In this document: piece after piece, positions 1 to 6,162 of the stretch
How the letters are laid out: each line of letters opens with the position of its first letter
How positions within the stretch are numbered: the stretch's first letter is position 1
NCBI GenBank assembly: GCA_000715855.1
Contig: KL571310.1
Span: 96,981-104,951 of the forward strand
Reading direction: 5' to 3'
Length of the DNA: 7,971 nucleotides
Origin: Actinoplanes liguriensis
GTDB lineage: Bacteria > Actinomycetota > Actinomycetes > Mycobacteriales > Micromonosporaceae
The notes under the pieces: model-generated
What the model was told of the DNA's origin: nothing
The model's input: the letters and a program-made list of their open reading frames with translations, nothing else
Database searches by the model: none
Made by a program: the position numbers and the translations under genes

Positions 1-653
1 GCTCCTGGCGGCGGACGCTCGCCGTCGGCTTCGGCAGCGCCGCGGTGGTCACCCTCCTCGGCGCCCCGCTCGGCCTGCTCTGGCACCGGCTCGCGCCGAC
101 CGTGCCGGTGATCAACACCGGCGCCAACGGCATCGTGGTCAACGACCCGTCCCCGGAGCAGTACATTGCCGCCGACGGCTGGCTGACCCTGCTCGGCCTC
201 GGCTTCGGCCTGATCGTGGCGCTCGCCGCGTGGCTGATCCTGCGCCGCGACCGGGGGCCCGCGCTGCTGCTCGGCGTGGTCGCCGGGGCCGGGGCGGCGG
301 TGAAATGGGTGGCCGTCCCGCTCGGTGAGCTGATCGGCAAGGACGCGTACGAGCAGTGGCGGGCCAGTGCCGCGCAGGGTGCGACCTACCTGGCGCCGCC
401 GGCCCTGCACTCGGTCGGCCCGACCCTCGTCCCGGCGTTCGTCGCGGCGATCGTGCTGACCCTGCTCGCCGGCTGGTCCAACGACCCGGATCTGGACCAG
501 CCCGGAGCACAGCCCGGTTACGGCCCCAACCACGGGCAGTACGACGAGACGCTCGGCGGGCCGCCGTTCAGTTCGGGCTGGCCGGCCGGGCCAGATCCGA
601 CAACGGCACCGGCACCGCCCGCACCCGGGCCAGCAGACCAGCCTCGCGGTTGA
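1..653 (+). CDS. DUF2567-type integral membrane protein, 5' end missing
   Basis: The reading frame is open from the window edge (first whole codon at position 3) to a TGA at 651-653, so the start lies upstream. A GTG at 45 is in frame, but starting there would cut into the first hydrophobic helix, so I treat the gene as partial. The visible protein has about four hydrophobic segments: near 18-80, a second at about 180-240 after the polar stretch with APTVPVINT and EQYIAADGW, a third at about 262-335, and a fourth at about 424-475. A Pro/Gly-rich, probably disordered tail of about 55 residues follows. The APLGLLW...LAPTVPV and AADGW patterns and the helix layout match, from memory, the actinobacterial DUF2567 family, whose function is unknown. 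The last 86 nt overlap the 3' end of the convergent LON-domain gene. Family assignment is fairly secure; no function can be given. Confidence 0.8.
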   Translation, partial: SWRRTLAVGFGSAAVVTLLGAPLGLLWHRLAPTVPVINTGANGIVVNDPSPEQYIAADGWLTLLGLGFGLIVALAAWLILRRDRGPALLLGVVAGAGAAVKWVAVPLGELIGKDAYEQWRASAAQGATYLAPPALHSVGPTLVPAFVAAIVLTLLAGWSNDPDLDQPGAQPGYGPNHGQYDETLGGPPFSSGWPAGPDPTTAPAPPAPGPADQPRG

Positions 654-1275
654 GCAACCGCAGCTCGGCGCGCAGCCGGGCCACGGTGTCCGGCGCGGCC
701 AGCAGTGCGTGCCGCTCCTCCAGGGTGAGCTGGGCGGTCGCGGCGACCAGGTGGGAGAGCACGGTCGGGTCGTCCGGCATCTGGTCGAGGATGTCCGCGC
801 TCGGCCGGAGAAGCTGCAGGTAGGCCTGGAAGGCGGCCAGCACCCGCGGCTTGAGCAGCTCGGCCAGCGCGTCCGGGGAGTCGTCGTCGGGCAGCCACTC
901 GACCGCGGCGGTCAGGTAGGGCTCCGCGCCCTGGGCGACGTCGAGGACCCGGAACCGGCGGCGGCCGACGGTCATGATGTCGAACCGGCCGTCCGGCAGG
1001 TCGGTGACGTGCCGCAGCTCGGCGGTGCAACCCACCTCGTACAGCTCGGCGGTGCTGACCGGCGCGGGCGGCGGGACCGGGCCGTCGCCGGGATCGGGCG
1101 CCACCTCGCTCCCGTGCCGGAGGGTGACCACGCCGAACTCAGCCGGTGGCTCGGCCGGTCGGGTCTGCAACTCCCGCACGAGGGCGCGATAACGCTCCTC
1201 GAAGACGTGCAGGGGCAGCACCAGACCGGGGAAGAGCACCGTGCTCAGCGGGAAGACCGGCAGCCGATCGCTCAC
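568..1275 (-). CDS. LON peptidase substrate-binding domain protein (stand-alone)
   Basis: This 235-residue protein opens with SDRLPVFPLSTVLFPGLVLPLHVFEERY, the typical start of the Lon N-terminal (LAN/PUA-like) domain, and continues with FGVV, a GCTAEL strand, LPDGRFDIMTVGRRRFRV and a helical C-terminal half. No AAA+ ATPase or Ser-Lys protease domain follows, so it is a stand-alone substrate-binding-domain protein and not a protease. Such proteins are common in actinobacteria; a role in recognising protein substrates or as an adaptor is only inferred. The GTG start at 1273-1275 is supported by the conserved N-terminus and by a promoter whose -10 element lies 6 nt upstream, indicating a leaderless mRNA. 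It is transcribed divergently from hisD. The C-terminal residues, beyond the recognisable domain, overlap the DUF2567 gene on the other strand. Confidence 0.88.
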   Translation of the reverse strand: MSDRLPVFPLSTVLFPGLVLPLHVFEERYRALVRELQTRPAEPPAEFGVVTLRHGSEVAPDPGDGPVPPPAPVSTAELYEVGCTAELRHVTDLPDGRFDIMTVGRRRFRVLDVAQGAEPYLTAAVEWLPDDDSPDALAELLKPRVLAAFQAYLQLLRPSADILDQMPDDPTVLSHLVAATAQLTLEERHALLAAPDTVARLRAELRLLNREAGLLARVRAVPVPLSDLARPASPN

Positions 1276-1281
1276 GCGTTC

Positions 1282-1309
1282 AGCCTAACGTTCCGCTGAC
1301 CTTGGTCAA
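1282..1309 (-). promoter_or_regulatory. Promoter of the LON-domain gene (leaderless type)
   Basis: Read on the minus strand, TTGACC (1304-1309) is a good -35 element. After a 16-nt spacer comes TAGGCT (1282-1287), a TANNNT -10 element. Six nucleotides (1276-1281) separate it from the GTG at 1273-1275, so transcription would begin at or next to the start codon. No Shine-Dalgarno sequence is present. Both boxes and their spacing are visible directly; promoter activity is inferred. Confidence 0.6.
1297..1308. promoter_or_regulatory. Operator-like palindrome TGACC-TT-GGTCA
   Basis: A perfect inverted repeat with 5-nt arms and a 2-nt centre overlaps the -35 box of the LON-domain gene, in the divergent region shared with hisD. 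Its position suits a regulator binding site, but a 10-nt dyad can occur by chance and no regulator is identified. Confidence 0.25.
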
Positions 1310-1371
1310 CCCGGCGTGTCTCAACGCCTGGGCCGCGTGGTCGCGCGCGCGGGGCTGTCAGGGGCGCCGCC

Positions 1372-1377
1372 TAGACT
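1372..1377 (+). promoter_or_regulatory. -10 element of the his operon (leaderless hisD)
   Basis: TAGACT (TANNNT) ends 6 nt before the hisD GTG at 1384. I see no Shine-Dalgarno sequence between them and no good -35 box 16-18 nt upstream. This is the layout of actinobacterial leaderless promoters, and it supports 1384 as the true start of hisD and of the operon transcript. No attenuator or T-box could fit between this promoter and the start codon. Confidence 0.6.
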
Positions 1378-1383
1378 GTCCCC

Positions 1384-2731
1384 GTGCTGAATCGGATCGA
1401 CCTGCGCGGCTCCCGCCGGGACCCGCGCGGTCTGCTGCCCCGTGCCCAGCTCGACGTCTCCGTTGCCGTCGAGAGGATTCGTCCCGTTGTCGAGGCGGTC
1501 CATGAGCATGGGTTCAGCGCGATCCGGGAGGCGACCGAGCGGTTCGACGGTGTCACCCTGGAGCGTCTGCGCGTGCCGGCCGAGGCGATCACGGCCGCGG
1601 CCGAGACCCTCGACCCGGAGGTTCGCGCCGCCCTGCTCGAGTCGATCAAGCGGGCCCGCAAGGTGCACGCCGACCAGCGCCGCACCGACGTCACCACCCA
1701 GGTGGTCGACGGCGGCACGGTGACCGAGCGCTGGGTGCCGGTCAGCCGGGTCGGGCTCTACGTGCCCGGCGGCCTCGCCGTCTACCCGTCCACCGTGGTG
1801 ATGAACGTGGTGCCCGCCCAGGAGGCTGGCGTCGAGGGCCTGGTCGTGGCGTCGCCGCCGCAGGTCTCCAACAACGGCCTGCCGGATTCGCGGGTGCTCG
1901 CCGCGTGCGCGCTGCTCGGCGTGACCGAGGTCTACGGGGTCGGCGGCGCACAGGCGATCGCGATGCTGGGCTATGGCTCCGATGGTGCCGATGAGACCGA
2001 TCGCTGCGAGCCGGTCGACGTGATCACCGGGCCGGGCAACATCTGGGTGACCGCGGCCAAGCGGCTGCTCCAGGGCCGGGTCGGCATCGACGCCGAGGCC
2101 GGGCCCACCGAGATCGCCGTGCTGGCCGACGAGACCGCCGACCCGCGGCACGTCGCCGCCCAGCCAGGCCGAGCACGACCCGCTCGCGGCGAGCGTGCCG
2201 GTCACCGACTCGGCGGCGCTCGCCGACGCGGTCGAGGCCGAGCTGGCCGTGCAGGTCGCCGCGACCAAGCACGACGAGCGGGTGCGCACCGCCCTGGCCG
2301 GCGAGCAGTCCGCGATCGTGCTGGTCGAGGACCTGGAGCAGGGTCTCGCGGTGGTCGACGCCTATGCGGCCGAGCACCTGGAGATCCAGACGCGGGACGC
2401 GCGGGCGCTGGCCATGCGGGTCCGTAACGCCGGGGCGATCTTCGTGGGCGCGTGGTCGCCGGTGTCGCTGGGGGACTATGCGGCCGGCTCCAACCACGTG
2501 CTGCCGACCGCGGGGTGCGCCCGTCACTCGTCCGGCCTGTCGGTGCAGTCGTTCCTGCGCGGCATCCACGTCATCGAGTACGACGAGGCCGCCCTGCGCG
2601 ACGTCGCCGGGCACGTGGTCGCGCTGGCCAACGCGGAGGATCTGCCGGCCCACGGCGACGCGGTCAAGGCTCGTTTTCCTTCCGATTCGGGGCGGCGGGC
2701 GGGGCGGTCGGATGGGAGGTTCGACCGGTGA
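1384..2731 (+). pseudogene. hisD: Histidinol dehydrogenase, frame disrupted at about 2160-2165
   Basis: HisD is the cytosolic, zinc-dependent, NAD-linked enzyme that oxidises L-histidinol to L-histidine in two steps. The first frame (GTG 1384 to codon 2158-2160, 259 residues) holds the LNRIDLRG start, YVPGG...[17 protein letters not shown], and the signature [14 protein letters not shown] followed by [14 protein letters not shown]. At VAA the homology leaves this frame and resumes one frame over at QAEHD (from 2165). It continues through [21 protein letters not shown] and LPAHGDAV to the TGA at 2729-2731. By family knowledge, Q and H of QAEH, D of GDYA and the late H are zinc ligands, and EH of AEHLE is the catalytic pair; all lie after the break. 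Family members have about four residues (such as DLIS or DLIA, 12 nt) where only 4 nt (CAGC) remain, implying an 8-nt deletion. Unrepaired, the first frame runs to 2427 with unrelated sequence and no active site. A tail of 17 residues after KARF is also atypical. It is either a recent mutation or a sequence error. Confidence 0.9.
2714..2720 (+). promoter_or_regulatory. Ribosome binding site of hisC
   Basis: GGGAGGT lies 7 nt before the hisC GTG at 2728, inside the last codons of hisD. It fixes the hisC start at the 4-nt GTGA overlap, although the frame stays open far upstream. Confidence 0.7.
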
Positions 2732-3807
2732 CGACCATTGACGATCTGCCCGTGCGGGACGATCTGCGGGGCAAGACGCCGTACGGCGCGCCGCAGCTGG
2801 ACGTGCCGGTGCGGCTGAACACGAACGAGAACTCGTACCCGGTGCCGGAGGACGTGGTCGACGCGATCGGCAAGGCTGTCCAGGCCGAGCTGCGCGACCT
2901 CAACCGCTACCCCGACCGGGACGTGATCGCCCTGCGCACGGAGCTCGCGGCATATCTGGGGCACGGCCTGACCACGGCGAACGTGTGGGCCGCGAACGGG
3001 TCGAACGAGGTGCAGCAGCAGCTGCTCCAGGCGTTCGGCGGCCCGGGCCGGAAAGCGCTCGGCTTCGGCCCGTCCTATTCGATGCACCCGCTGCTGGCGC
3101 AGGGGACGGGCACCGAGTGGATCGGCGCGCTGCGGGACCCCGATTTCGGGTTGAGCCCGGAGAAGGCGGTCGCTGAGATCGAAAAGCACGACCCGGATCT
3201 GGTCTTCGTCTGCTCGCCGAACAACCCGACCGGGACGGCTCTGGACCCGGCCGTGATCGACGCCGTCCTGTCGTCCTTCACCAGGGGCATGGTCGTCGTC
3301 GACGAGGCGTACACCGAGTTCGCCCGCCCCGGCACCCCGAGCGCGCTGACCCTGCTGCCCGGTCACCCCCGGCTGGTGGTGAGCCGGACCATGAGCAAGG
3401 CGTTCGGCTTCGCCGGCGGCCGGCTGGGCTACCTGGCCGCCGACCCGGCCGTGGTCGACGCGATCCAGCTGGTCCGCCTGCCGTACCATCTGTCCGCGAT
3501 CAGCCAGGCCGCCGCGCGGGCCGCGGTGGTGCACCGGTCGTCGCTGCTGAAGACCGTGGAAGCGATCAAGGAGCAGCGCGACCGGATCGTCACGGTGCTC
3601 CGGGAGCGCGGGGTCGAGGTCGCCGACAGCGACGCGAACTTCGTGCTGTTCGCGGTCTCACACGATCAGAAGGCCGCCTGGCAGGCCTTCCTCGACCGGG
3701 GTGTGCTGATCCGCGACGTCGGCCTGGCCGGCTGGCTGCGGGTCACCGCCGGCACCGAGTCCGAGACCACCGCATTCCTGAACGCCGCTGAGGAGATCCT
3801 GTCGTGA
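2728..3807 (+). CDS. hisC: Histidinol-phosphate aminotransferase
   Basis: This 359-residue, PLP-dependent fold-type I aminotransferase converts imidazole acetol phosphate and glutamate to L-histidinol phosphate and 2-oxoglutarate. Visible landmarks are the [12 protein letters not shown] start (substrate arm), [14 protein letters not shown] (cofactor phosphate region), SPNNPTG from residue 163 (N165 contacts the PLP ring), DEAY from residue 192 (D192, Y195), [17 protein letters not shown] with the Schiff-base lysine K224, and GWLRVTAG near the C-terminus with R338 for the substrate carboxylate. Length is normal for the family. The frame is open upstream of 2728, but the strong GGGAGGT site, the GTGA overlap with hisD and the family's N-terminus favour this GTG. 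It overlaps hisB by 4 nt, so translation of the two is probably coupled. No defect is seen, in contrast to hisD just upstream. Confidence 0.96.
   Translation: MTTIDDLPVRDDLRGKTPYGAPQLDVPVRLNTNENSYPVPEDVVDAIGKAVQAELRDLNRYPDRDVIALRTELAAYLGHGLTTANVWAANGSNEVQQQLLQAFGGPGRKALGFGPSYSMHPLLAQGTGTEWIGALRDPDFGLSPEKAVAEIEKHDPDLVFVCSPNNPTGTALDPAVIDAVLSSFTRGMVVVDEAYTEFARPGTPSALTLLPGHPRLVVSRTMSKAFGFAGGRLGYLAADPAVVDAIQLVRLPYHLSAISQAAARAAVVHRSSLLKTVEAIKEQRDRIVTVLRERGVEVADSDANFVLFAVSHDQKAAWQAFLDRGVLIRDVGLAGWLRVTAGTESETTAFLNAAEEILS
3791..3797 (+). promoter_or_regulatory. Ribosome binding site of hisB
   Basis: AGGAGAT, within the final codons of hisC, places an AGGAG core 8 nt before the hisB GTG at 3804. It supports that start and the GTGA overlap. 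Confidence 0.65.
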
Positions 3808-4415
3808 GTAGGACCGGGCGGATTGACCGCGTCACCAACGAGACCAAGGTGCTCGTCGAGATCGACCTCGACGGCACGGGCAAGGGCGACCTGAGCACCG
3901 GCGTCGGCTTCTACGACCACATGCTCAACCAGCTCGCCAAGCACGGCGGGTTCGACCTGCTGGTGCGCTGCGAGGGCGACCTGGAGATCGACTCGCACCA
4001 CACCATGGAGGACACCGCCATCGCGCTCGGTGAGGCCTTCGCGCAGGCTCTCGGCGACAAAAGAGGAATTCGGCGGTACGGATCAGCCACCATCCCGATG
4101 GACGAGGTGCTCGTCCGCGCGGCCGTCGACCTCTCCGGCCGGCCGTACGTGGTGCACGACGAGCCGCTGCTCACGCCGTACATCGGGCCGGTCTACGCGA
4201 CCAGCATGACCCGGCACATCTTCGAGGCGTTCGGCCACGCGGCCAAGGTGACCCTGCACGTGGACGTGCTGCGGGCGTGCCGTCCCGGCGGCCACCCGGA
4301 CGCGCACCACGTGGTGGAGGCCCAGTTCAAGGCGTTCTCCCGGGCGCTGCGCGAGGCCGTCGAGATCGACCCGCGCAACGCCGGCGCGCTGCCCTCCACC
4401 AAGGGCGTGCTCTGA
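3804..4415 (+). CDS. hisB: Imidazoleglycerol-phosphate dehydratase
   Basis: This 203-residue, monofunctional HisB dehydrates imidazole glycerol phosphate to imidazole acetol phosphate. As usual in actinobacteria, there is no fused histidinol phosphatase domain. It begins [23 protein letters not shown] and carries [10 protein letters not shown] (D38-H39), the first metal motif DSHHTMED (H65, H66, E69), [18 protein letters not shown] (H138) and the second metal motif [11 protein letters not shown] (H168, H169, E172), ending PSTKGVL. Paired HHxxE motifs binding Mn2+ are the hallmark of the family. Between LHV (151-153) and the second motif there is a segment [10 protein letters not shown], roughly six residues longer than the short GRNAHH-type link I recall from Streptomyces HisB. 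Codons 86-89 (AAA AGA GGA ATT) are unusually A/T-rich. It overlaps hisC by 4 nt and lies 1 nt before hisH. Confidence 0.96.
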   Translation: MSRTGRIDRVTNETKVLVEIDLDGTGKGDLSTGVGFYDHMLNQLAKHGGFDLLVRCEGDLEIDSHHTMEDTAIALGEAFAQALGDKRGIRRYGSATIPMDEVLVRAAVDLSGRPYVVHDEPLLTPYIGPVYATSMTRHIFEAFGHAAKVTLHVDVLRACRPGGHPDAHHVVEAQFKAFSRALREAVEIDPRNAGALPSTKGVL

Positions 4416-4416
4416 G

Positions 4417-5034
4417 ATGACGAAGAACGTGGTGATCCTCGACTACGGGTCGGGGAACCTCCGGAGCGCCGAGCGGGCGGTCGCGCGTACCGGGGTGGAC
4501 GTCACCGTGACCAGTGATCTCGGGGAGGCGGCCGCGGCCGACGGCCTGGTCGTGCCCGGCGTCGGGGCGTATGCCGCGTGCATGGCCGGCATTCACGAGC
4601 TGGACGCCGGCCCGATGATCGCCGAGCGGGTCGCGGCCGGTCGCCCGGTGCTCGGCATCTGCGTCGGCATGCAGATCATGTTCGAGTCCGGGGTGGAGCA
4701 CGGGCTGGAGACGAAGGGGCTCGGGCTGTTTCCGGGCTCGGTCACCCGACTGCACGCCGAGCGGATCCCGCACATGGGGTGGAACACGGTCACCGTGCCG
4801 CCCGGCTCGAAGCTGCTCGCCGGGCTCGGTGCGGAGACCCGGTTCTACTTCGTTCACTCGTACGCGGCGCAAGATCTTGATCTTTTGGAGGGCGCCGTGG
4901 TGACCACCGCGGCCCATGATCAGCCGTTCGTCGCCGTGATCGAGTCCGGCCCCCTCACCGCGGCCCAGTTCCACCCGGAAAAGTCAGCCGATGCCGGATA
5001 TACGCTGCTGAGCAACTGGGTCACAACGCTCTGA
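4417..5034 (+). CDS. hisH: Imidazole glycerol phosphate synthase, glutaminase subunit
   Basis: HisH, a class I glutamine amidotransferase of 205 residues, hydrolyses glutamine and channels ammonia to HisF (7035-7796) for formation of IGP and AICAR. Visible motifs: VVILDYGSGNLRS at the N-terminus, VVPGVGAYAACM (oxyanion-strand region), GICVGMQIMFE with the nucleophile C82, HMGWNTV, FYFVHSYA, and AAQFHPEKS with H186 and E188 completing the Cys-His-Glu triad. Length is normal. It starts 1 nt after the hisB stop and its TGA shares its A with the next ATG, which suggests coupled translation. I see no well-spaced Shine-Dalgarno site; an AAGGG 11 nt upstream is weak. Residues 152-157 (QDLDLL) are encoded by an A/T-rich palindrome that stands out from the rest of the gene. 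Confidence 0.96.
   Translation: MTKNVVILDYGSGNLRSAERAVARTGVDVTVTSDLGEAAAADGLVVPGVGAYAACMAGIHELDAGPMIAERVAAGRPVLGICVGMQIMFESGVEHGLETKGLGLFPGSVTRLHAERIPHMGWNTVTVPPGSKLLAGLGAETRFYFVHSYAAQDLDLLEGAVVTTAAHDQPFVAVIESGPLTAAQFHPEKSADAGYTLLSNWVTTL
4871..4884. repeat. A/T-rich near-palindrome within hisH
   Basis: AAGATC-TT-GATCTT is a perfect inverted repeat with 6-nt arms and a 2-nt centre, inside a gene whose third codon positions are otherwise nearly all G or C. It uses disfavoured codons (CAA, CTT, CTT, TTG) across a loop that is variable in HisH. The dyad is seen directly; any role or genome-wide repetition is unknown. Confidence 0.5.
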
Positions 5035-5354
5035 TGAGCAAAGAACGGGCGCGACGGCGAGCCGAAAGGCTCGTCGTCGAAGAACGACAGAAAGCCGTCC
5101 AGGCCCGCAAGGTCGCCCGCCGGCAGCGTCGCCGTGCCCTGCTGAAAAGGCTCTCGCCACCCCGGCTCGGCAGCGACGGCCGGCTCTACCACCGCAGCCG
5201 CCGCCAGCGGATCGGCATCGTGATCGTCCCGCTCGTCGCCATCGGTGCCGTCTGGTTGTTCATCCCGGAGACGGCGCTGCGGATCCTGCTCACCGTCCTG
5301 CTCGTCCTGGCCGCCCCGGCCCTCGTGGTCGTCGTGCTCGGCCGCCGTTCATAG
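5034..5354 (+). CDS. Small basic two-helix membrane protein within the his operon
   Basis: I do not recognise this 106-residue protein. Of its first 59 residues, 23 are Arg or Lys, forming a highly charged, probably helical cytoplasmic segment. Two hydrophobic helices follow at about residues 60-77 and 82-102, joined by a very short link (IPETA), and the chain ends GRRS. There is no signal peptide, Cys pair or catalytic motif. The positive-inside rule predicts both termini in the cytoplasm. Its ATG shares a base with the hisH stop (TGATG) and its TAG at 5352-5354 overlaps the priA ribosome binding site, so it is very likely translated as part of the operon. Possible roles are membrane association of the pathway or nucleic-acid/ribosome contact through the basic tail; both are speculative. 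Codon use resembles its neighbours, which supports a real gene. Confidence 0.8.
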   Translation: MSKERARRRAERLVVEERQKAVQARKVARRQRRRALLKRLSPPRLGSDGRLYHRSRRQRIGIVIVPLVAIGAVWLFIPETALRILLTVLLVLAAPALVVVVLGRRS

Positions 5355-5358
5355 GAGA
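5353..5358 (+). promoter_or_regulatory. Ribosome binding site of priA
   Basis: AGGAGA places its AGGAG core 7 nt before the GTG at 5365. It overlaps the stop codon of the preceding small gene and selects this GTG as the priA start. Confidence 0.7.
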
Positions 5359-5364
5359 TAGATC

Positions 5365-6093
5365 GTGACTCTTAACCTGCTGCCCGCCGTCGACGTCGCG
5401 GACGGCCAGGCGGTTCGCCTGGTGCAGGGCGCCGCCGGTTCCGAGACCGCCTACGGCGACCCGCTCGACGCCGCCCTGGCCTGGCAGAACGACGGCGCCG
5501 AGTGGATCCACCTGGTCGACCTGGACGCCGCGTTCGGCCGCGGGTCGAACGCGGAACTGCTCGCCGAGGTGGTCCGCCGTCTGGACGTCAAGGTGGAGCT
5601 CTCCGGCGGCATCCGCGACGACGAGTCGCTGACCCGGGCCCTGGCCACCGGCGCGCAGCGGGTCAACATCGGCACCGCCGCGCTGGAGGACCCGGAGTGG
5701 TGTGACCGCATCTGCTCGGAGTACGGCGACCGGGTCGCGATCGGCCTGGACGTCCGCGGCCGCACCCTGGCCGCGCGCGGCTGGACCCGCGACGGCGGCG
5801 ACCTGTACGACGTGCTCGCCCGCCTGGACAAGGCCGGCGCCACGCGGTACGTGGTCACCGACATCACCAAGGACGGCACCATGCGCGGGCCGAACCTGGA
5901 CCTGCTCCGCGACGTGTGCGCCGTCACCGACCGTCCGGTGATCGCCAGCGGTGGCGTCTCCACCCTGGACGACCTGCGCGCCCTGGCCACCCTGGAGGAG
6001 ACCGGCGTCGAGGGCGTGATCGCGGGCAAGGCGCTTTACGCCGGCGCGTTCACCGTGGCCGAGGCTCTCGCCGCGCTGCGCGAGACCCGGTAG
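5365..6093 (+). CDS. priA: Phosphoribosyl isomerase A (HisA, probably also TrpF activity)
   Basis: This 242-residue (beta-alpha)8 barrel isomerises ProFAR to PRFAR. In many actinobacteria lacking trpF, PriA also isomerises phosphoribosyl anthranilate for tryptophan. It starts [19 protein letters not shown] (catalytic D10), followed by [26 protein letters not shown] (phosphate and substrate loop), GLDV (D129), [29 protein letters not shown] (D170) and [12 protein letters not shown] with a C-terminal phosphate-binding loop. R138 and W140 of RGW line up, by my recalled alignment, with Arg143 and Trp145 of Mycobacterium tuberculosis PriA, and D10 and D170 with its Asp11 and Asp175; these mark the dual-substrate enzyme rather than plain HisA. 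Dual activity here is inferred. It is the usual partner of hisH and hisF. The next gene is 69 nt downstream, the largest gap within the operon. Confidence 0.94.
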   Translation: MTLNLLPAVDVADGQAVRLVQGAAGSETAYGDPLDAALAWQNDGAEWIHLVDLDAAFGRGSNAELLAEVVRRLDVKVELSGGIRDDESLTRALATGAQRVNIGTAALEDPEWCDRICSEYGDRVAIGLDVRGRTLAARGWTRDGGDLYDVLARLDKAGATRYVVTDITKDGTMRGPNLDLLRDVCAVTDRPVIASGGVSTLDDLRALATLEETGVEGVIAGKALYAGAFTVAEALAALRETR

Positions 6094-6162
6094 CCGGACT
6101 ACACAGACGATGAAGTAATTGTCGCTGGTGCTTAACGGTTCCCGGCCGCCAGGCTGGGAGCC

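Noticed and set aside
1276..1383. His leader peptide, attenuator or T-box upstream of hisD
   Set aside because: No run of His codons, no T-box-like sequence, and the -10 element is only 6 nt from the start codon, leaving no leader.
2155..2170. Programmed +1 frameshift in hisD
   Set aside because: A +1 shift at GCC-C-AGC would rejoin the frames, but the result would still lack about three conserved residues and there is no slippery stop-codon context; a deletion or sequence error explains it better.
1321..2289. 322-codon minus-strand open frame opposite hisD
   Set aside because: Low-complexity translation with no motif, wholly antisense to hisD, and it spans the hisD promoter; a composition artefact.
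2195..2731. Independent short gene made of the 3' part of hisD
   Set aside because: The frame begins in mid-domain at a GTG without a ribosome site and is simply the second half of HisD; QAEHD homology begins upstream of this GTG.
2524..3534. 336-codon minus-strand open frame opposite hisC
   Set aside because: Arg/Gly/Asp/Val-rich translation with no recognisable family, opposite a strongly conserved gene.
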